Origin: Jacaranda mimosifolia
Taxonomy: Eukaryota; Streptophyta; Magnoliopsida; Lamiales; Bignoniaceae
DNA length: 64,000 nucleotides
Direction: 5' to 3'
Assembly (NCBI GenBank): GCA_018894105.1
Contig: CM032118.1
Coordinates: forward strand, 35,072,690-35,136,689
The number at the start of each line of letters is the position of its first letter. The first letter of the stretch is position 1. Both the position numbers and the translations under genes were made by a program. Positions 11,144 through 22,639 of this stretch are shown in pieces. The notes under the pieces are model-generated. The model searched no databases. It was not told the DNA's origin and was given only the letters and a program-made list of their open reading frames with translations.

Positions 11144-12273
11144 ATGGCATCTCAAGGAAGTTTTGGTATACTCATTCCTCCTAGATCTGGACGGCGGGGA
11201 AGACCTCTTGAGCCAAGGGGAATATCCCCTGGGCGATGGGTCGGCGATCGGAAAGTTCCAAGACAAGAGGCACATGCTTACCCACAAGCTATGCAAGAAA
11301 AAGAGGTGTCACAAAACCCTTCAGATAGTCAGCCAACAAACCATGTGTATCAGGAATAATCGGGAATTTTGCCACAGGATCTACAACCAGGTGCTAAAGC
11401 AGAAGTTGTTAATGAGATGACTGAAGATCAAGTATTGGAATGGTTTCTTCGTTTCAATCCCATGAAGTTCACAGGAGACCCTGATGATAGAAAAATCGAA
11501 GAATAGATTGTGAGTTTAGAGAATATTTTTGAGATACTGCTTTATCCAAGTGAGCGAAGGGTTCAATTTGCCATGTTCCTTCTAGAAGGTTCTGCCACAA
11601 GTTGATGAAAGATGATTGATCGAAAGTGGGTGGCTGAAGGTACCCAACAAACTTGGGAGAATTTCACCCAAGACTTCATGAGTAAATATATGCTAGAAGT
11701 GGTGAAGCAAGCAAGAGAGCGTTTATAGATCTTATATGGGGTGAACAATCTATTAGTCAGTACGAGGTTACTTTTAGCCAACTAATAAAATATGCTCCCT
11801 ACATACAAGATGATGAAGGTCGACAGGCTCGACGATTTATACAAGGGCTGCAACCAGAGCTTAGGCAAGGCTTGGCCACTAGTGATTTGCCAAATCTCAA
11901 TTCGATAATAAGCAGAGCACTGCAACTTAAGTCAAAGTTGCAGGAAATCTGAAAGACTGAGAGTAAAGGACGAAAGGAGAAGATGCACCTTGATGGGCAG
12001 AGTAATGTCGGAAGGAAACAGTTAAGGCTTTAGGTGGGAAGCACTGCCCAACAAGCCCCTCAGTCTGGCGAGATTGCACATTTGACTCAAGAAAGACCAC
12101 AAAAGCGATGTGGAATTTATAGAGTATCTAGCCATGAGGAATTGAAATGCTGGAAGAAACACGGTAGATGCTTGGGTTATGGCAGTGATCAACACTACTT
12201 GAAAAATTACCCCAATATGAGAGGTCCAGCATCAGCGGGAAAAGGGAAACATGTGGCTGAAGGCTCTGGCTAA
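11144..12273 (+). pseudogene. Gag pseudogene of element A
   Basis: The chosen ATG gives MASQGS..., matching the MASHEGS... start of element B gag. The N-terminus has a basic RRGRP motif resembling an AT-hook. The retrotransposon gag domain follows in several frames (about 11430-11940; for example FLLEGSA and GLQPELRQGLA). A degenerate zinc knuckle lies at about 12160-12205: of the CX2CX4HX4C pattern the first Cys and the His remain, and the second and last Cys are Tyr. There are several stops and frameshifts. The family role is packaging element RNA into virus-like particles; this copy cannot do so. Confidence 0.82.
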
Positions 12274-12700
12274 GTTCTTGGATGTTGAAGGAAAGTCTGA
12301 TACTGCATATTTTGGCTTCATAACCCAGATGGAGTTTAAAGAGCAATAGGCATATGGGTTATGTATCTACCTAGTATGTTTAAGTTTTGTGAACTTATAT
12401 CTAGTTGCTTGGCAATGTACGATAAGTTATGACATCCAGCATATTAAGCTTGAACTTGACTACTCGTTAATGTAAATAATATGTAAGTGTGAACTTGTGA
12501 TATTGTTAATTTTTTGTTGCTATAATAGTTTTATGGTCTTTTAAATAAGAGCACGCACTCTATCAGAACTGAAATGGAGGATATTTAAGTATTGAAATGA
12601 TAGGTGATTGAGGCAACAAGAAACTAGAATATTATAGGTACCAGTGTTAATCGAAGTTCATCCAGAGCTCAAGTAAGAATCTGGGGACCAGATTCTTTTA
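12274..12700 (+). other. Noncoding segment between gag and polypurine tract, element A
   Basis: About 430 bases hold only short frames. They are homologous to the corresponding interval of element B (about 22093-22640, minus): shared stretches include CTAGTATGTTTA, TTTTGTGAAC and AACTTGACTACTC. In autonomous gypsy elements pol would occupy this position. Confidence 0.75.
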
Positions 12701-12711
12701 AGGGGGGGGAG
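12701..12711 (+). other. Polypurine tract of element A
   Basis: AGGGGGGGGAG directly precedes the 3' LTR start (TGTAACACC). This is the expected plus-strand priming site. Confidence 0.85.
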
Positions 12712-14679
12712 TGTAACACCCCTAAAATTCGATATTTTGAAAAATAAAAATTTGAGAAAATTAAGATTTTTATTGGTCGGATTTTAGAGCTCGAAAAAAA
12801 AAGACTTGATTGTAAGAAATTTGAAAGTTTTGGGGTTGATTTGAAAATTGTCAAAAACTTGATTTAGCAATCTTTAAAAAAATTTGGGGGTTTGTATGGA
12901 ATAATTCTTAGTCAAATGGGCCAAAATAGGGCACTAACTAAGTTTGGGACTGAAATTGAAGATGAAGTAACTTTTGAGGACTTAAGTGAAGGCTGGAATA
13001 AAGTTTTAGGAGCGAAAACATAATTTTTGGAAGTTGGGTTTTAAATAGCAATTTAGCCCTTTTTCTTCTCCATTTTCACCTTTCTTCTTCATTTTCTTCA
13101 CCAAACACAATCATGCACTACCCATCTCCAGCAACTTTTCGGCGATAACTAAACACCCAAAACTAACCCACCTAATCTCTTCATCTCAGCTCTGTGAACA
13201 CACCATGCCAAGAACCACCGGAAACAGCTAGCAAGGCAACCAAAAATTGAGGCCAAAGTGAATTCACGACAAAGCTTGGTAGGTCTCCAACCTCCGGCGA
13301 CTAAAGCTTGAAAGTGAGTAGCGAGTTTTGACGGGCTCAGCTCGATGATCATGCTAGTACCTTCAGCTTCTCAAACGAACCACCTTGGATGAAGGAATTG
13401 CATAAAAATTAAGTAGCGGCGTTGGTGTCAGGATTTCATTTTTTTGGCCAATTGACTAGCCAAACAGCAGCGAGATCCAAAATTAATTGAAGGGATTGAT
13501 TTCTGGAGTTGAATTGCATCTTCTAGCGTTGTTGGCCATCTCCAATGGTGGTGAAGAGACAAATCTTTGTCTCATCGCAAGGAATACATGCACGAAGGCT
13601 GATCGTGCATTCGAAGCTTCGATAAAAAGATATTGGGTAAAAATGAAAATTTTGTGTTAAAGTTGTATGTATGTGTATGTATATGCCTCCAAACTTTACG
13701 ATGTATTGTATAAACAAGGAATATACAAGATTTGATAGAAAATATTGAGATATGCATAGAATTTCATAAGTCAATGGATCCAAATTTTTGTCATACCGCG
13801 TAATAATCTTGATAATTAAGTTAATTAGGTGGAGAAACCCTCGTTTTATGAATTTGGAACCTAAGTGGCAATAAATTGGGATTTTAAGAGATATTGGACC
13901 ATCGTTATCAATATACTATGTCGTGGCAAGATCAATTGGACTATTTAGGACTCAATTATATATTCCTTTAATAGGATCAACGCTATTAGCATGTTTATAT
14001 GGAGGCTATTGATTCAGCCAATTAAGTATCGATTTTAGGTAGTTGATTTGTATAAATATGATTATATGATCAAATGAGGATCTTGACTTTGGACCTATCT
14101 TTTGGATTAGGTGATGAAGAAGTGGGTCACGAGGATAAATAGTCGGTGACTACATTTCTGAGATTACGGAGACGAGGATCTGCCAATTTAACACTTTGTG
14201 TATCTATCGATTTTCTTGATAAACCCCTATGACGTTGATATTGACTTGATTATCGCACTCTATTATTTGTTGTACTCCTATGAGGTTCTGCCAATCGGCA
14301 CTTGCTTTGTATGAGCTTATTCCATAGCTATCGTTGAACCTAATTAAGTTCTGCTAATCTGATACTTGTCTTGAGTTTTGGTATTGTTGCTATTAATTAC
14401 TGAATCCTGTGAGGTTCTCTTGATTTGAACCCTGTGAGGTTCCCCAAAACTTCTGTCTGTATTCTGCATCGCTAGATTACCTGTTACTGTCATGTACTTG
14501 TTCCTTTTTGGTCCTGTTATCGTATGCCTTGCCGACATACGTATATGTACGCATATGGCCATGATGGCTTAATCGTATTTGTTAATCGTTATGGTATTTC
14601 CTTGTCGGCATTTATGTACATGTTATCTATTGCCCTGTCGGCAAATCCGATTGATTGATATTGTTCGTATGTTAGCAAT

Positions 14680-15150
14680 ATGCTAGGGAGACTCCTAGGT
14701 ATCAATGTTCCTTGCTGGCAAATCCGATTGATTGATATTGTTCATATGTTAGCGATATGCTAAGGAGACTTCTAGGTATCGATATGCCTTATCGGGAAAT
14801 CCGATTGATTAATTTTGTTCGTATATTAGTGATATGCTAGGGAGACTCCTAGGTATCGATATGCTAGGGATACTCCTCATTATCGTTCGTCTGCCTATGA
14901 TATGCTAGGGATACTCCTAGGTATCGTCTGTCTGTCTGTGATATGCTAGGGATACTCCTAGGTATCGCCCGTCTGCCTATGATATGCTAAGGATACTCCT
15001 AGGTATTATCCATCTGCCTGTGATATTCTAGGGATACTCCTAGGTATCAATGATATGCTAGGGATACTCCTAGGTATTGTCCATCTGTCTGTGATATGCT
15101 AGGGATACTCCTAGGTATCTATCGTGCCTCATTTACGTGTTAAGGATACT
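14680..15150 (+). repeat. Tandem array in 3' LTR of element A
   Basis: The same GATATGCTAGGGATACTCC units as at 9580-10085, with slightly different copy number and order of variants. It is followed by repeats of GCCA(A/G)G(C/T)TGTCAT(G/A)CTTGTG (about 15170-15290). Confidence 0.85.
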
Positions 15151-15574
15151 CGTAGGCATCTTCTGTGGGCCAAGCTGTCATGCTTGTGCCATTGTTATTG
15201 CCAAGCCGCCGTTGTGCTTGTGCTATTGTTTTTGCCAAGTTGTCATACTTGTGCCATTGTTATTGCCGAGCTGTCATGCTCGTGCCATTGAATTTTTATT
15301 ATTGATCGATTGTATTATCATGGAGGCATAAGGGTATTGTGATATACATGTCAAGCTAGTTCTTTTGAGCTATATATAACTCGGGCTTGTTTATTCTCAC
15401 CGTATTTAATCTTTTGTATAATGTTCATGGAGCGAGAAGGAATAAGAGATTCCTATCTACTCAAACTATTATTTGTATATGATATTGTTCTTGTTCTAAA
15501 CGTTAACTTATGATCTCCTGAGTTGATTTGTCCTCAATAGATCCCAACTGCTTATGATTAAGATTATACCTTAC

Positions 15575-15591
15575 TAAGCCCTTTGGACTTA
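15575..15591 (+). promoter_or_regulatory. Conserved LTR stem-loop (element A, 3' LTR)
   Basis: TAAGCC-CTTTG-GACTTA, with one mismatched pair, 382 bases before the LTR end. It is homologous to 10432-10450. Confidence 0.55.
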
Positions 15592-15973
15592 CGTCCCGTA
15601 TTTCTTTGATTTTATCAGATAGGTTTAAGTGATGAACTAGAACTCCATGCTTAGATGGGCCAACACGTTTTGTAATAGAAAATGATTGTATATGTTATGG
15701 GTTCCTTTGGAACATTTGGTATATCCTAGAGATGTTGTGATATGTCATGTTGATGTTAATGACTTAAGGCATGTAAATGTTTTGTTAAATGCAAGAAAAG
15801 TGAACCATGGTATGTACTTGATGGTTTGTTGAGTTAGTTAAGTTTGAAATTTTCACTGCTTTGATAAGTTAACTTTGAAATCTTTTGGGTCTATTGATTA
15901 AATTGTAGGTTCAATTTAAGATTGAACGGAGTGGCACCTCGACTTAGGTGCTATCACATGCGGGGATGCTACA

Positions 15974-16480
15974 CTTAATGGCAAAATAGTGAATGACAAT
16001 ACAAAAGTTGTTATTATATTTGGTGATAAAAGGTGTTGTTTTATCATTTTAATAATTTTTACAAAATAAATAGTGACAAAAATAGTGTTCAAATTGTCAT
16101 TATTAACAATTAGTGACATACTTATGGTGGCAACCTAGTGACAGTGAAAATTTTGTAACAAATTATAATGTTAATTTTTATTGTCACTAGATTACTACCA
16201 TAAGGATGTCACTAGTTGTTATTGGTGACATTTGAAAATATTACTTTTTATCACTATTGAGCCTATTATGACAAAACAAAAATTATTGTCACTTAAAAAA
16301 ATGTCATTGGTGACAAAATAAAAGCTATTGTTACTTAATACATATCATTAGTGATAATTTTTCTACTGTTACTTATTAGTTTGTTATTAATATACTATTT
16401 TTTGTAACTTTTTTGTTTGTTCAAATTTTGTTTATCTTATATTATCCTTAATTTGTTTTACCCTCGGATTTATCGCAGAT
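15974..16480. repeat. TGACA-rich hairpin sequence, possible CACTA or MITE remnant
   Basis: Many GTGACA/TGTCAC motifs occur in both orientations. A clear inverted repeat pairs 16111-16150 with 16178-16217 (TAGTGACAT(A/C)CTTATGGT core). Dense subterminal repeats of this kind are seen at ends of plant CACTA elements, but I found no CACTA terminus or target duplication here. Confidence 0.5.
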
Positions 16481-16489
16481 TAATCATTC

Positions 16490-16770
16490 CTAATGAAAAA
16501 ATACCATTATTTAATTTTTGAAATTATTAGAATTTAGAAATTAATTAATGGGGTAAGATAGTACAAAATAAATTAAATAAATATAGTGTAAAATTATTGA
16601 TGTAGTATTTTATTCCTTTAGCTTATAATATAATATTAATGAATAATACCAATAAAACTCGAATTATTATAAAATATAAAAATAAAATTATCTAATAGTT
16701 ATAATTATTTGAAGTTAGTGATTGATCAATGAGTGAGATAACATAATAGGGAAAACTAGTTTCTTTGTCC
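16490..16770. repeat. Dispersed AT-rich repeat, related to 34570-34790
   Basis: Patchy similarity to 34570-34790, including ATTATCTA(A/G)TA(G/C)TTA and GATTGATCAA(T/C)(G/A)(A/T)GTGAGATAA-type blocks. Noncoding; function unknown. Next to it, 16780-16920 resembles the reverse complement of about 34140-34340. Confidence 0.45.
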
Positions 16771-17002
16771 TAAGTTTATTCGATTTACGATTTTATTCTA
16801 TATTTTACACAATTAAAAAGTTAGTCCTATAAGTACAAAAACATTTTCACATTTATTTTCGCTAGGATCTCAAAAAATGACCGAAAATGCTGATGTGGCA
16901 TGCCAAATTTTGTTGAATTTGGGAATTTTTGCTTAGATGGAATTTTTTTTATCTTATTGAAAGAAGTCTTTGCTTACTTGAATTTTTGTTAAAAATAATT
17001 TT

Positions 17003-17060
<58 letters not shown>

Positions 17061-17089
17061 TTATTATAATAATATTATTATTACCATTG

Positions 17090-17120
<31 letters not shown>

Positions 17121-17207
17121 GATTAATTATATTAATAATAATAACATTAGTTTAATATTTATTAGTATTAAGTATTATTATTAATAATATTACAATAACA
17201 TTATTAT
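17003..17207. repeat. TAA/TTA microsatellite and derived AT repeat
   Basis: A near-perfect (TAA)n tract at 17003-17059 is followed by interrupted TTA/TAA sequence up to the solo LTR. Similar TAATATTAA sequence resumes after 20463, so the LTR landed inside this repeat. Confidence 0.9.
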
Positions 17208-17638
17208 TGTAGAGCCGCGTCCGAGAGATGCTTACTTGGAATCGAGGTGCTACTCCAATATTATTTTTTCAAGATCAATTACACCCTCCAAAATTCTCAA
17301 CATAAGAAATTTCATAATTTAAAATTCAAGCTAGTCATACTGAAAATGACAAGCAAGACCCAAGTTCTCATAGCAAGTCCCAATTTCTCAAAGGCCCATA
17401 ATTTAACTTACATATATACATCATTCATTAAGAACTCTAACTCGTTACACTTCGTATAAGAAAAGACAGTAACTTATAGCCTATATCCCATGTTACTTTA
17501 CAACTATAACATTTCGCATCCTTACTGTTATAGATGTCATGATAATAATATTTACATTATGCCAAAAGGTAACACAAGCTCAGGATGCCTTCCACTCTTC
17601 AATCTGGCCAAAGAACAAAAGGAACGACACAAAGAGGG

Positions 17639-17655
17639 TGAGTCCGAATGACTCA
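17639..17655 (-). promoter_or_regulatory. Conserved LTR stem-loop (solo LTR C)
   Basis: On the minus strand TGAGTC-ATTCG-GACTCA: a 6-bp stem and 5-base loop, 431 bases from the LTR end. Compared with element A the second stem pair is G-C instead of A-T, a paired change. Confidence 0.6.
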
Positions 17656-18064
17656 GTGAGGCAAACATTTGCATGTATAGGAGGAATAAGAATGAAATGG
17701 AATACAATATACAAAGTATAAAAAGAACATTCGTTCTGAATTCAAATAACTAAAATACAAGTTACGATATCTAGGTATTGGAGATTTGAAGGAGTTTACG
17801 GAATCTACGAACTAAAATTAGAAACTAGTATTTCTTGTACAACACTTTAAAGAGCTAACTCAATGTCGTCCCATACTGACGAAGAGTCATTTTACATTTA
17901 AATAAATTTCATAGAAAATTTTCGAACTCATAGACATGATTAGATTTAATGAAACTCAGTGAACAAATTATTTCATGAAATATTCATATTTCAAAATCCA
18001 AGATTTTGATCAGTTTTATAAAATAGACTAGACAAAAATATTTTATAAAACCAGTGATATAAGT

Positions 18065-18305
18065 ATATTTTACATGTACGACCATGTAACGGCCTTTCCC
18101 TTTATATTTCCTGATTGTGTATAAATGATTCAACCATAAAACGGCCTTCCCCTTTATACCTCCTTGATATTGTATAAACAATACGATCATGAAACGACCT
18201 ACCCTATTATATCGCCTTGACACTTGTATAAACGATACAACCGTGTAATCGCCTGCCCCCTTTTATCACCTTGATCCGACCGTAAAACGGCCTACCCCCT
18301 TATAT
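18065..18305 (-). repeat. Tandem array in solo LTR C
   Basis: About four and a half units of roughly 53-55 bases are built on ACCGTAAAACGGCCT(A/T)CCCC followed by TTATA and GTATAAACGATAC. It is unrelated to the arrays of A and B although it sits in the corresponding LTR interior. Confidence 0.75.
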
Positions 18306-20116
18306 AGCCTCGACGAGTAGCCAACTCACCAAACCGCTGCAACACAAATTCGTAAAAATCGATCATTGCCGATCAAGCCTCCCCCGAAGGCAAGATCGCA
18401 ACCACATGAATCGACAGGACCAATCCTCGCCGATCAAGCTTTAGATTGGTCGATCAAGCTTTAGGACACAGTCAACCCTCGACTACCCAAAGCCAAGATC
18501 GCAAACCAAGTTAGCCAAAGTAACTGTTTTATCACCGATACAATGATACAAGTTTGAATTAGTAATGCAAGCATTCTGCTGGGATTGGCACTCGGCCCAA
18601 ATAGATTTTTCATATAAGTATCTACCAGGCTAAACAACTAAAACACAAAATGATTTCAAGTATGCCGATAGGGCCACAGATTGTAATGAACAATATCAAA
18701 GGCAAGAATCAATGAAATAAACCCTCACAGAGGTTTACAAAACAAGTAACAGACAACAAACAAGATCTCAACAATTTACGAGTTTCAATAACAAGAACAA
18801 GTATGGTACACAAGCACGTTGAACCCTCACAGGGGTCATTCCACAGAACAGATAGAATCAAGGCCAGAATGGCAGAGCCTCACCTTATTAGCCTCAGATA
18901 TGCTATCACCACCTATTGGTCCGTAGGACCTATTTCTTCGTCACCTAATCCAAAAGAATAGGTCCATGTCAAGATCCTCATTCAACCCTATTAATTACAA
19001 TTATACTATCAATAATCTAAAATCGTCAGCTATTTGTCTAATATGGTAGTTTTAGAGTTCGATTAGTACTATCATTATGGTATAACTAATTACGTTGTTA
19101 ATACGAGAATATTTATAGGGTTTTCTCTATCAATCAACTCAATTAATCCCAAATTTATAATAAAATATTACAAATTCAAGTTCACTAAGCTTATAAAGGC
19201 ACATGCATGTCCCAAGTCTTCATTCCATATCATCTCAAATAACCCGGTTGTTATCACTTAGGTTCTAAATCCATAAAATCAACAAGTTGGGGTTTAAATC
19301 CTTCAATTAACTTAATTATCCAAAATTATCACATGATAATACAAATTCGAGTTCACTAAACTTATAATGGTGCATGCATCATCCAAATCTTGGTCTCATA
19401 TCATATTTCTTATCCGCATGTGTCATAATACAATATTTATGAGATAAAATGGTATAACATATATGTATATATATATATATATATATATGAAAGCCTCAAT
19501 CCAACTCTTTTACCCAAAATCTTACTATTCAAGCTTTGAAATTGCAAATTGAGAACACCACAACGATCGTCGTGATGAGGTAAAGATTCTATCCGAAAGT
19601 CACCGGAGTGTCGCTGTGCACAGTCGTTGGAAACAGGAAATACTACCACCGTTCAACTCCTTTCAGCTCAATGGACACAACCCCCATATCAATTTTACCA
19701 AACGTCATCAAATTGAAGCTCAATTGCTGCCTGAAATGCACTGCGCCACCAGTCACCACCACATGATTTTAGCTCAATTCCTTCTCCTCCGCTATGGCAA
19801 ACTAGAATCTAAGGATACCAAAATGTTCCCCAAGCTGAGCACTACAAAACCCGCTGCTCACATTCCAGCTTTAGTCACCAAAGGTTGAAGACCTATCACC
19901 GCCAACGGGAGCTTACTTTGAGCTTCATTTTGTTCGGCGTCTTGCTGGAGAATGTGACCTGCATGTGGTATGGTTGAGGTCCTAGGAGTGAGAAGAAGAG
20001 GTTTGGCGTGTTGGTTTACGATTTCGGGGCGTCACCAGAGGATTTCGCCGGTGAGGGGGAGAGAGGTGTAAATGGTGAAGAGAAAGGAAGAATAGGGGAG
20101 GAAAATGGAATTTGGA

Positions 20117-20126
20117 CTATTTATAG
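20117..20126 (-). promoter_or_regulatory. Putative TATA box of solo LTR C
   Basis: The minus strand reads CTATAAATAG, a near-consensus plant TATA box, about 336 bases from the LTR start. Confidence 0.6.
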
Positions 20127-20741
20127 GGAACTTTTAGATATTCAAATTCGACCGCTAAATCTTTATTCCGATTTTCAATCGAGTCCTCCAAGATTTTAAA
20201 ACTCTTCACTTTGGCCTTAAATTTAGTTAGTGCCTTATTTTAACCCCTTTGACCTAAAATAATTCTATTTTGACCCACAAAGTTTCAAGACTCTTAAAAA
20301 TTAAGTTTTCTCAAATTTCAAATCAACCCCAAAACTTTTGAAATTCTTACAATCAAGTCCTTTTTATTTATTTAATTTTTTTTCGAGCCTCAAAATTTGT
20401 CAAACTTAATATTTTAATTTTCAATACTTATTTTCTAAAATAAAAAATTTAGGGGTGTTACACTTATATTAATAATATTAATACTACATATATATTATGA
20501 ATATGATAAAAGTTATTAGTATAATCTGTATTATTAACACTATTAATGATATTAATATATCATTAATATATTACTAAATATTAATATTAATATGACTAAT
20601 ATTAGTACCAATTATATATATATACACATATATTTATATAAATATATACGTAAATATGTAAATATGTTTATATATTATATACACATATATTATGCACACA
20701 TATATATACACATATATTTAAATAAATATATATTATATATA

Positions 20742-21980
20742 CTAGTGTAGAGTGCACCATGCAAAGCGCGGTGTCGTGCCCGTTGAAACAATTAAATGCA
20801 TGCTTTTACATTATATATACTTTTTAAGATATACATTAAATAAAAGATATTAAATTTCAAATTCAAAATTAATATAACGTATTTACATAAACATTTTATA
20901 TAAAAAATAAGAAGTAGAAATACAAAATAGAAAGAGAAAAGTTTGAAAATATCAAATGCAGCACTATAAACAGAACAATATAAAAGCAAAATCTAACTAA
21001 TTACAGGCAATACTTGAATCATAAGAAATAAAGCAACACAAAAATGAGATTACTATCATGCAAAAAAATATGGCAATATAAAATTTCAAATCTTTAAAAA
21101 TCTGTTGTACATACAAACTATTAAACGAAATGTTAACCATATGCAAATAGTTAAAGCTTTGTTTCACAACACATAATGGTAAAATATTCTAAGCCATGTC
21201 CTGAATCAAAGTACTTTTCCTTCTTTAGTCATAAACTTGAGCTATGTTCCAGAAAACAACAGGGCAATAATTATATTTTCGTCCCACTTGAATCAAACAT
21301 GTACTTGTTGTCTTCTTGAAACCTTAATTCTTCCTATAATACCCTTTTTGATGTTTTTTGGACTTCATAGAAAATATACTCAAATTTTGGCTTCCAAATT
21401 TTATCATCAAATGAGCTTTAGCAATGATATTTTTTCCCCTACAACTACAGCTGATTTGTAAATCCACTGAACGATCAGCTCCATCTTGTTTCTTCACTTC
21501 AATAGGTACCAAAAATTAATCATTGTCCTTAATATTTATGAAGGAAAATCAAAAGTATATTATTTAAAATAATGTGTTTTCATTCGACATTATTTAATAA
21601 TATTTTATTATTTATTTAATTTAGACTTAATTAAACATTAATTTTTTTTTTGATAAAGTTAGCATTTTTAAGATTAGATTCATAACATTTAGTTGTAAAG
21701 GGAGCCACTGTGCTGTATAGGTTATTATGGAAAGAGTGAAGTAAATTTATCTTTCTATTTAACTCACATATATCATTTTTTCATTATATAATTTTTTAGT
21801 TTATAAAGATATATGTAGGTTTTGTTAATAGAAAGAGGTGATTGATACTAACCCAAGATATAAGAAGTAAAGTGAACTTAACTCTTACATTTGTTTTTTA
21901 TTTATCATTTCGTAGATGAATTTTATAATAATTAATTGTATATTTTTAATGTACTCCCCCCCACCCAAAACGGTAGAATT
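20742..21980 (-). mobile_element. Probable Helitron 3' terminus with AT-rich body
   Basis: On the minus strand the sequence ends with an imperfect hairpin (CACCGCGCTTTGCATGGTG; 4 outer pairs, one wobble, one mismatch, 2 inner pairs, 3-base loop), then CACTCTACA and CTAG, followed by T. This is the Helitron 3'-end rule (hairpin about 10 bases before CTRR, insertion next to T). The hairpin lies at about 20755-20773. The other end (TC) was not found; 21980 is simply where LTR-related sequence of element B starts. I see no Rep/helicase coding sequence. Confidence 0.5.
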
Positions 21981-22076
21981 CTCTTTATTTATTTTTCAAG
22001 CCCTAAAATTCAATCAACTAATAGTTTGACTTCTAAATCATTATTTTTCAAAAAACTAAATTTTAGGGGTGTTACA
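21981..22076 (-). repeat. Truncated 3' LTR of element B
   Basis: Minus strand TGTAACACCCCTAAAATTTA onwards, 96 bases, matching the start of the element B 5' LTR (26449 downwards) with scattered substitutions. Confidence 0.85.
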
Positions 22077-22092
22077 ATCCTGCCCCCTTAAA
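22077..22092 (-). other. Polypurine tract of element B
   Basis: Minus strand TTAAGGGGGCAGGAT lies immediately before the LTR start, in the same context (CAGATTCTTTTAAGGGGG) as in element A. Confidence 0.8.
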
Positions 22093-22639
22093 AGAATCTG
22101 GCCCCCAGATTCTCATATTCGATTAAATGAACTTCAGTTAATACAGGCATATATAACATTCTTGTTTCCTCGTTCCTCAGTTACATGTGAATTTCTCTTA
22201 TTATCAAGATATATCTCCTCAATTCCTTGGTGATCCCATGACCCCATTAAGCGCTTTATGCTATTGGTAGTTTAGTAAATCTTACATACATCATCACATG
22301 TTATTTCAATACTTAACATATATCCTCCATCTAAGTTCTAGCAAAGTGCATACCTTTATATAAGAGATAGTAAAACCATTACAGTAATAGACAACTTAAC
22401 AACATCACAAGGTCATACCTGCATAATATTTACATTAAGGAGTAGTCAAGTTCAAACTTAACATACTATACTTCATAACACATAATATATTTCCAACAGC
22501 TAATTACAGGTTCACAAAACTAAACATACTAGCTATGGTCATGAACAATCTATCTGAGGAATAAGGTCTAGAACATATAGGATCAAACTTTCCCTAAGCA
22601 TTTAAAACATAGTTAAAATCCTAATTTCCTGTTTTCCTT

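Larger units (their letters stand above)
8404..15973 (+). mobile_element. Gag-only Ty3/gypsy-type LTR retrotransposon (element A)
   Basis: A complete insertion: flanks CTTAA at 8399-8403 and 15974-15978 are an exact 5-bp target duplication. Order: LTR 8404-10830, primer-binding site 10834-10846, gag 11144 to about 12273, noncoding about 12274-12700, polypurine tract 12701-12711, LTR 12712-15973. There is no protease, reverse transcriptase, RNase H or integrase: gag is followed directly by about 430 bases of noncoding DNA. Element B has the same organisation with homologous noncoding DNA, so this is a non-autonomous family. LTR ends are TGTAACAC...CTACA (CTATA at the end of the 5' LTR). The assignment to Ty3/gypsy rests on the gag domain. 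Confidence 0.9.
12712..15973 (+). repeat. 3' LTR of element A (full length)
   Basis: 3262 bp, TGTAACACC...GCTACA, followed by the target duplication CTTAA. It retains the segment missing from the 5' LTR. It carries a TATA-like site at 13039-13048, the tandem array at 14680-15150 and the stem-loop at 15575-15591. Confidence 0.9.
17208..20462 (-). mobile_element. Solo LTR C of the element A/B superfamily
   Basis: The plus strand begins TGTAGAGCC and ends GGTGTTACA, so the element reads on the minus strand (TGTAACACC...CTCTACA). At 3255 bp it nearly equals the full-length 3' LTR of element A. Flanking pentamers ATTAT (17203-17207) and CTTAT (20463-20467) match at 4 of 5, consistent with a target duplication. 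No internal domain adjoins it, so it arose by LTR-LTR recombination. Its start, TATA region, stem-loop and end resemble A, but its tandem array differs. Confidence 0.85.

Noticed and set aside
9580..15150. The repeated GATATGCTAGGGATACTCC units as a CRISPR-like array
   Set aside because: Units are tandem and degenerate with no conserved-repeat/unique-spacer pattern. They lie in both LTRs of a plant retrotransposon.
17984..18223. A 79-codon minus frame in solo LTR C
   Set aside because: It mirrors the tandem array and has no family resemblance.
19616..20199. Open frames of 90 and 63 codons at 19616-20199
   Set aside because: Part of solo LTR C next to its TATA box. Low-complexity composition and no family match.
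21237..21512. Opposed frames of 74 and 62 codons between the Helitron-like end and element B
   Set aside because: No Rep, helicase or other domain is recognisable; too weak to call a gene.
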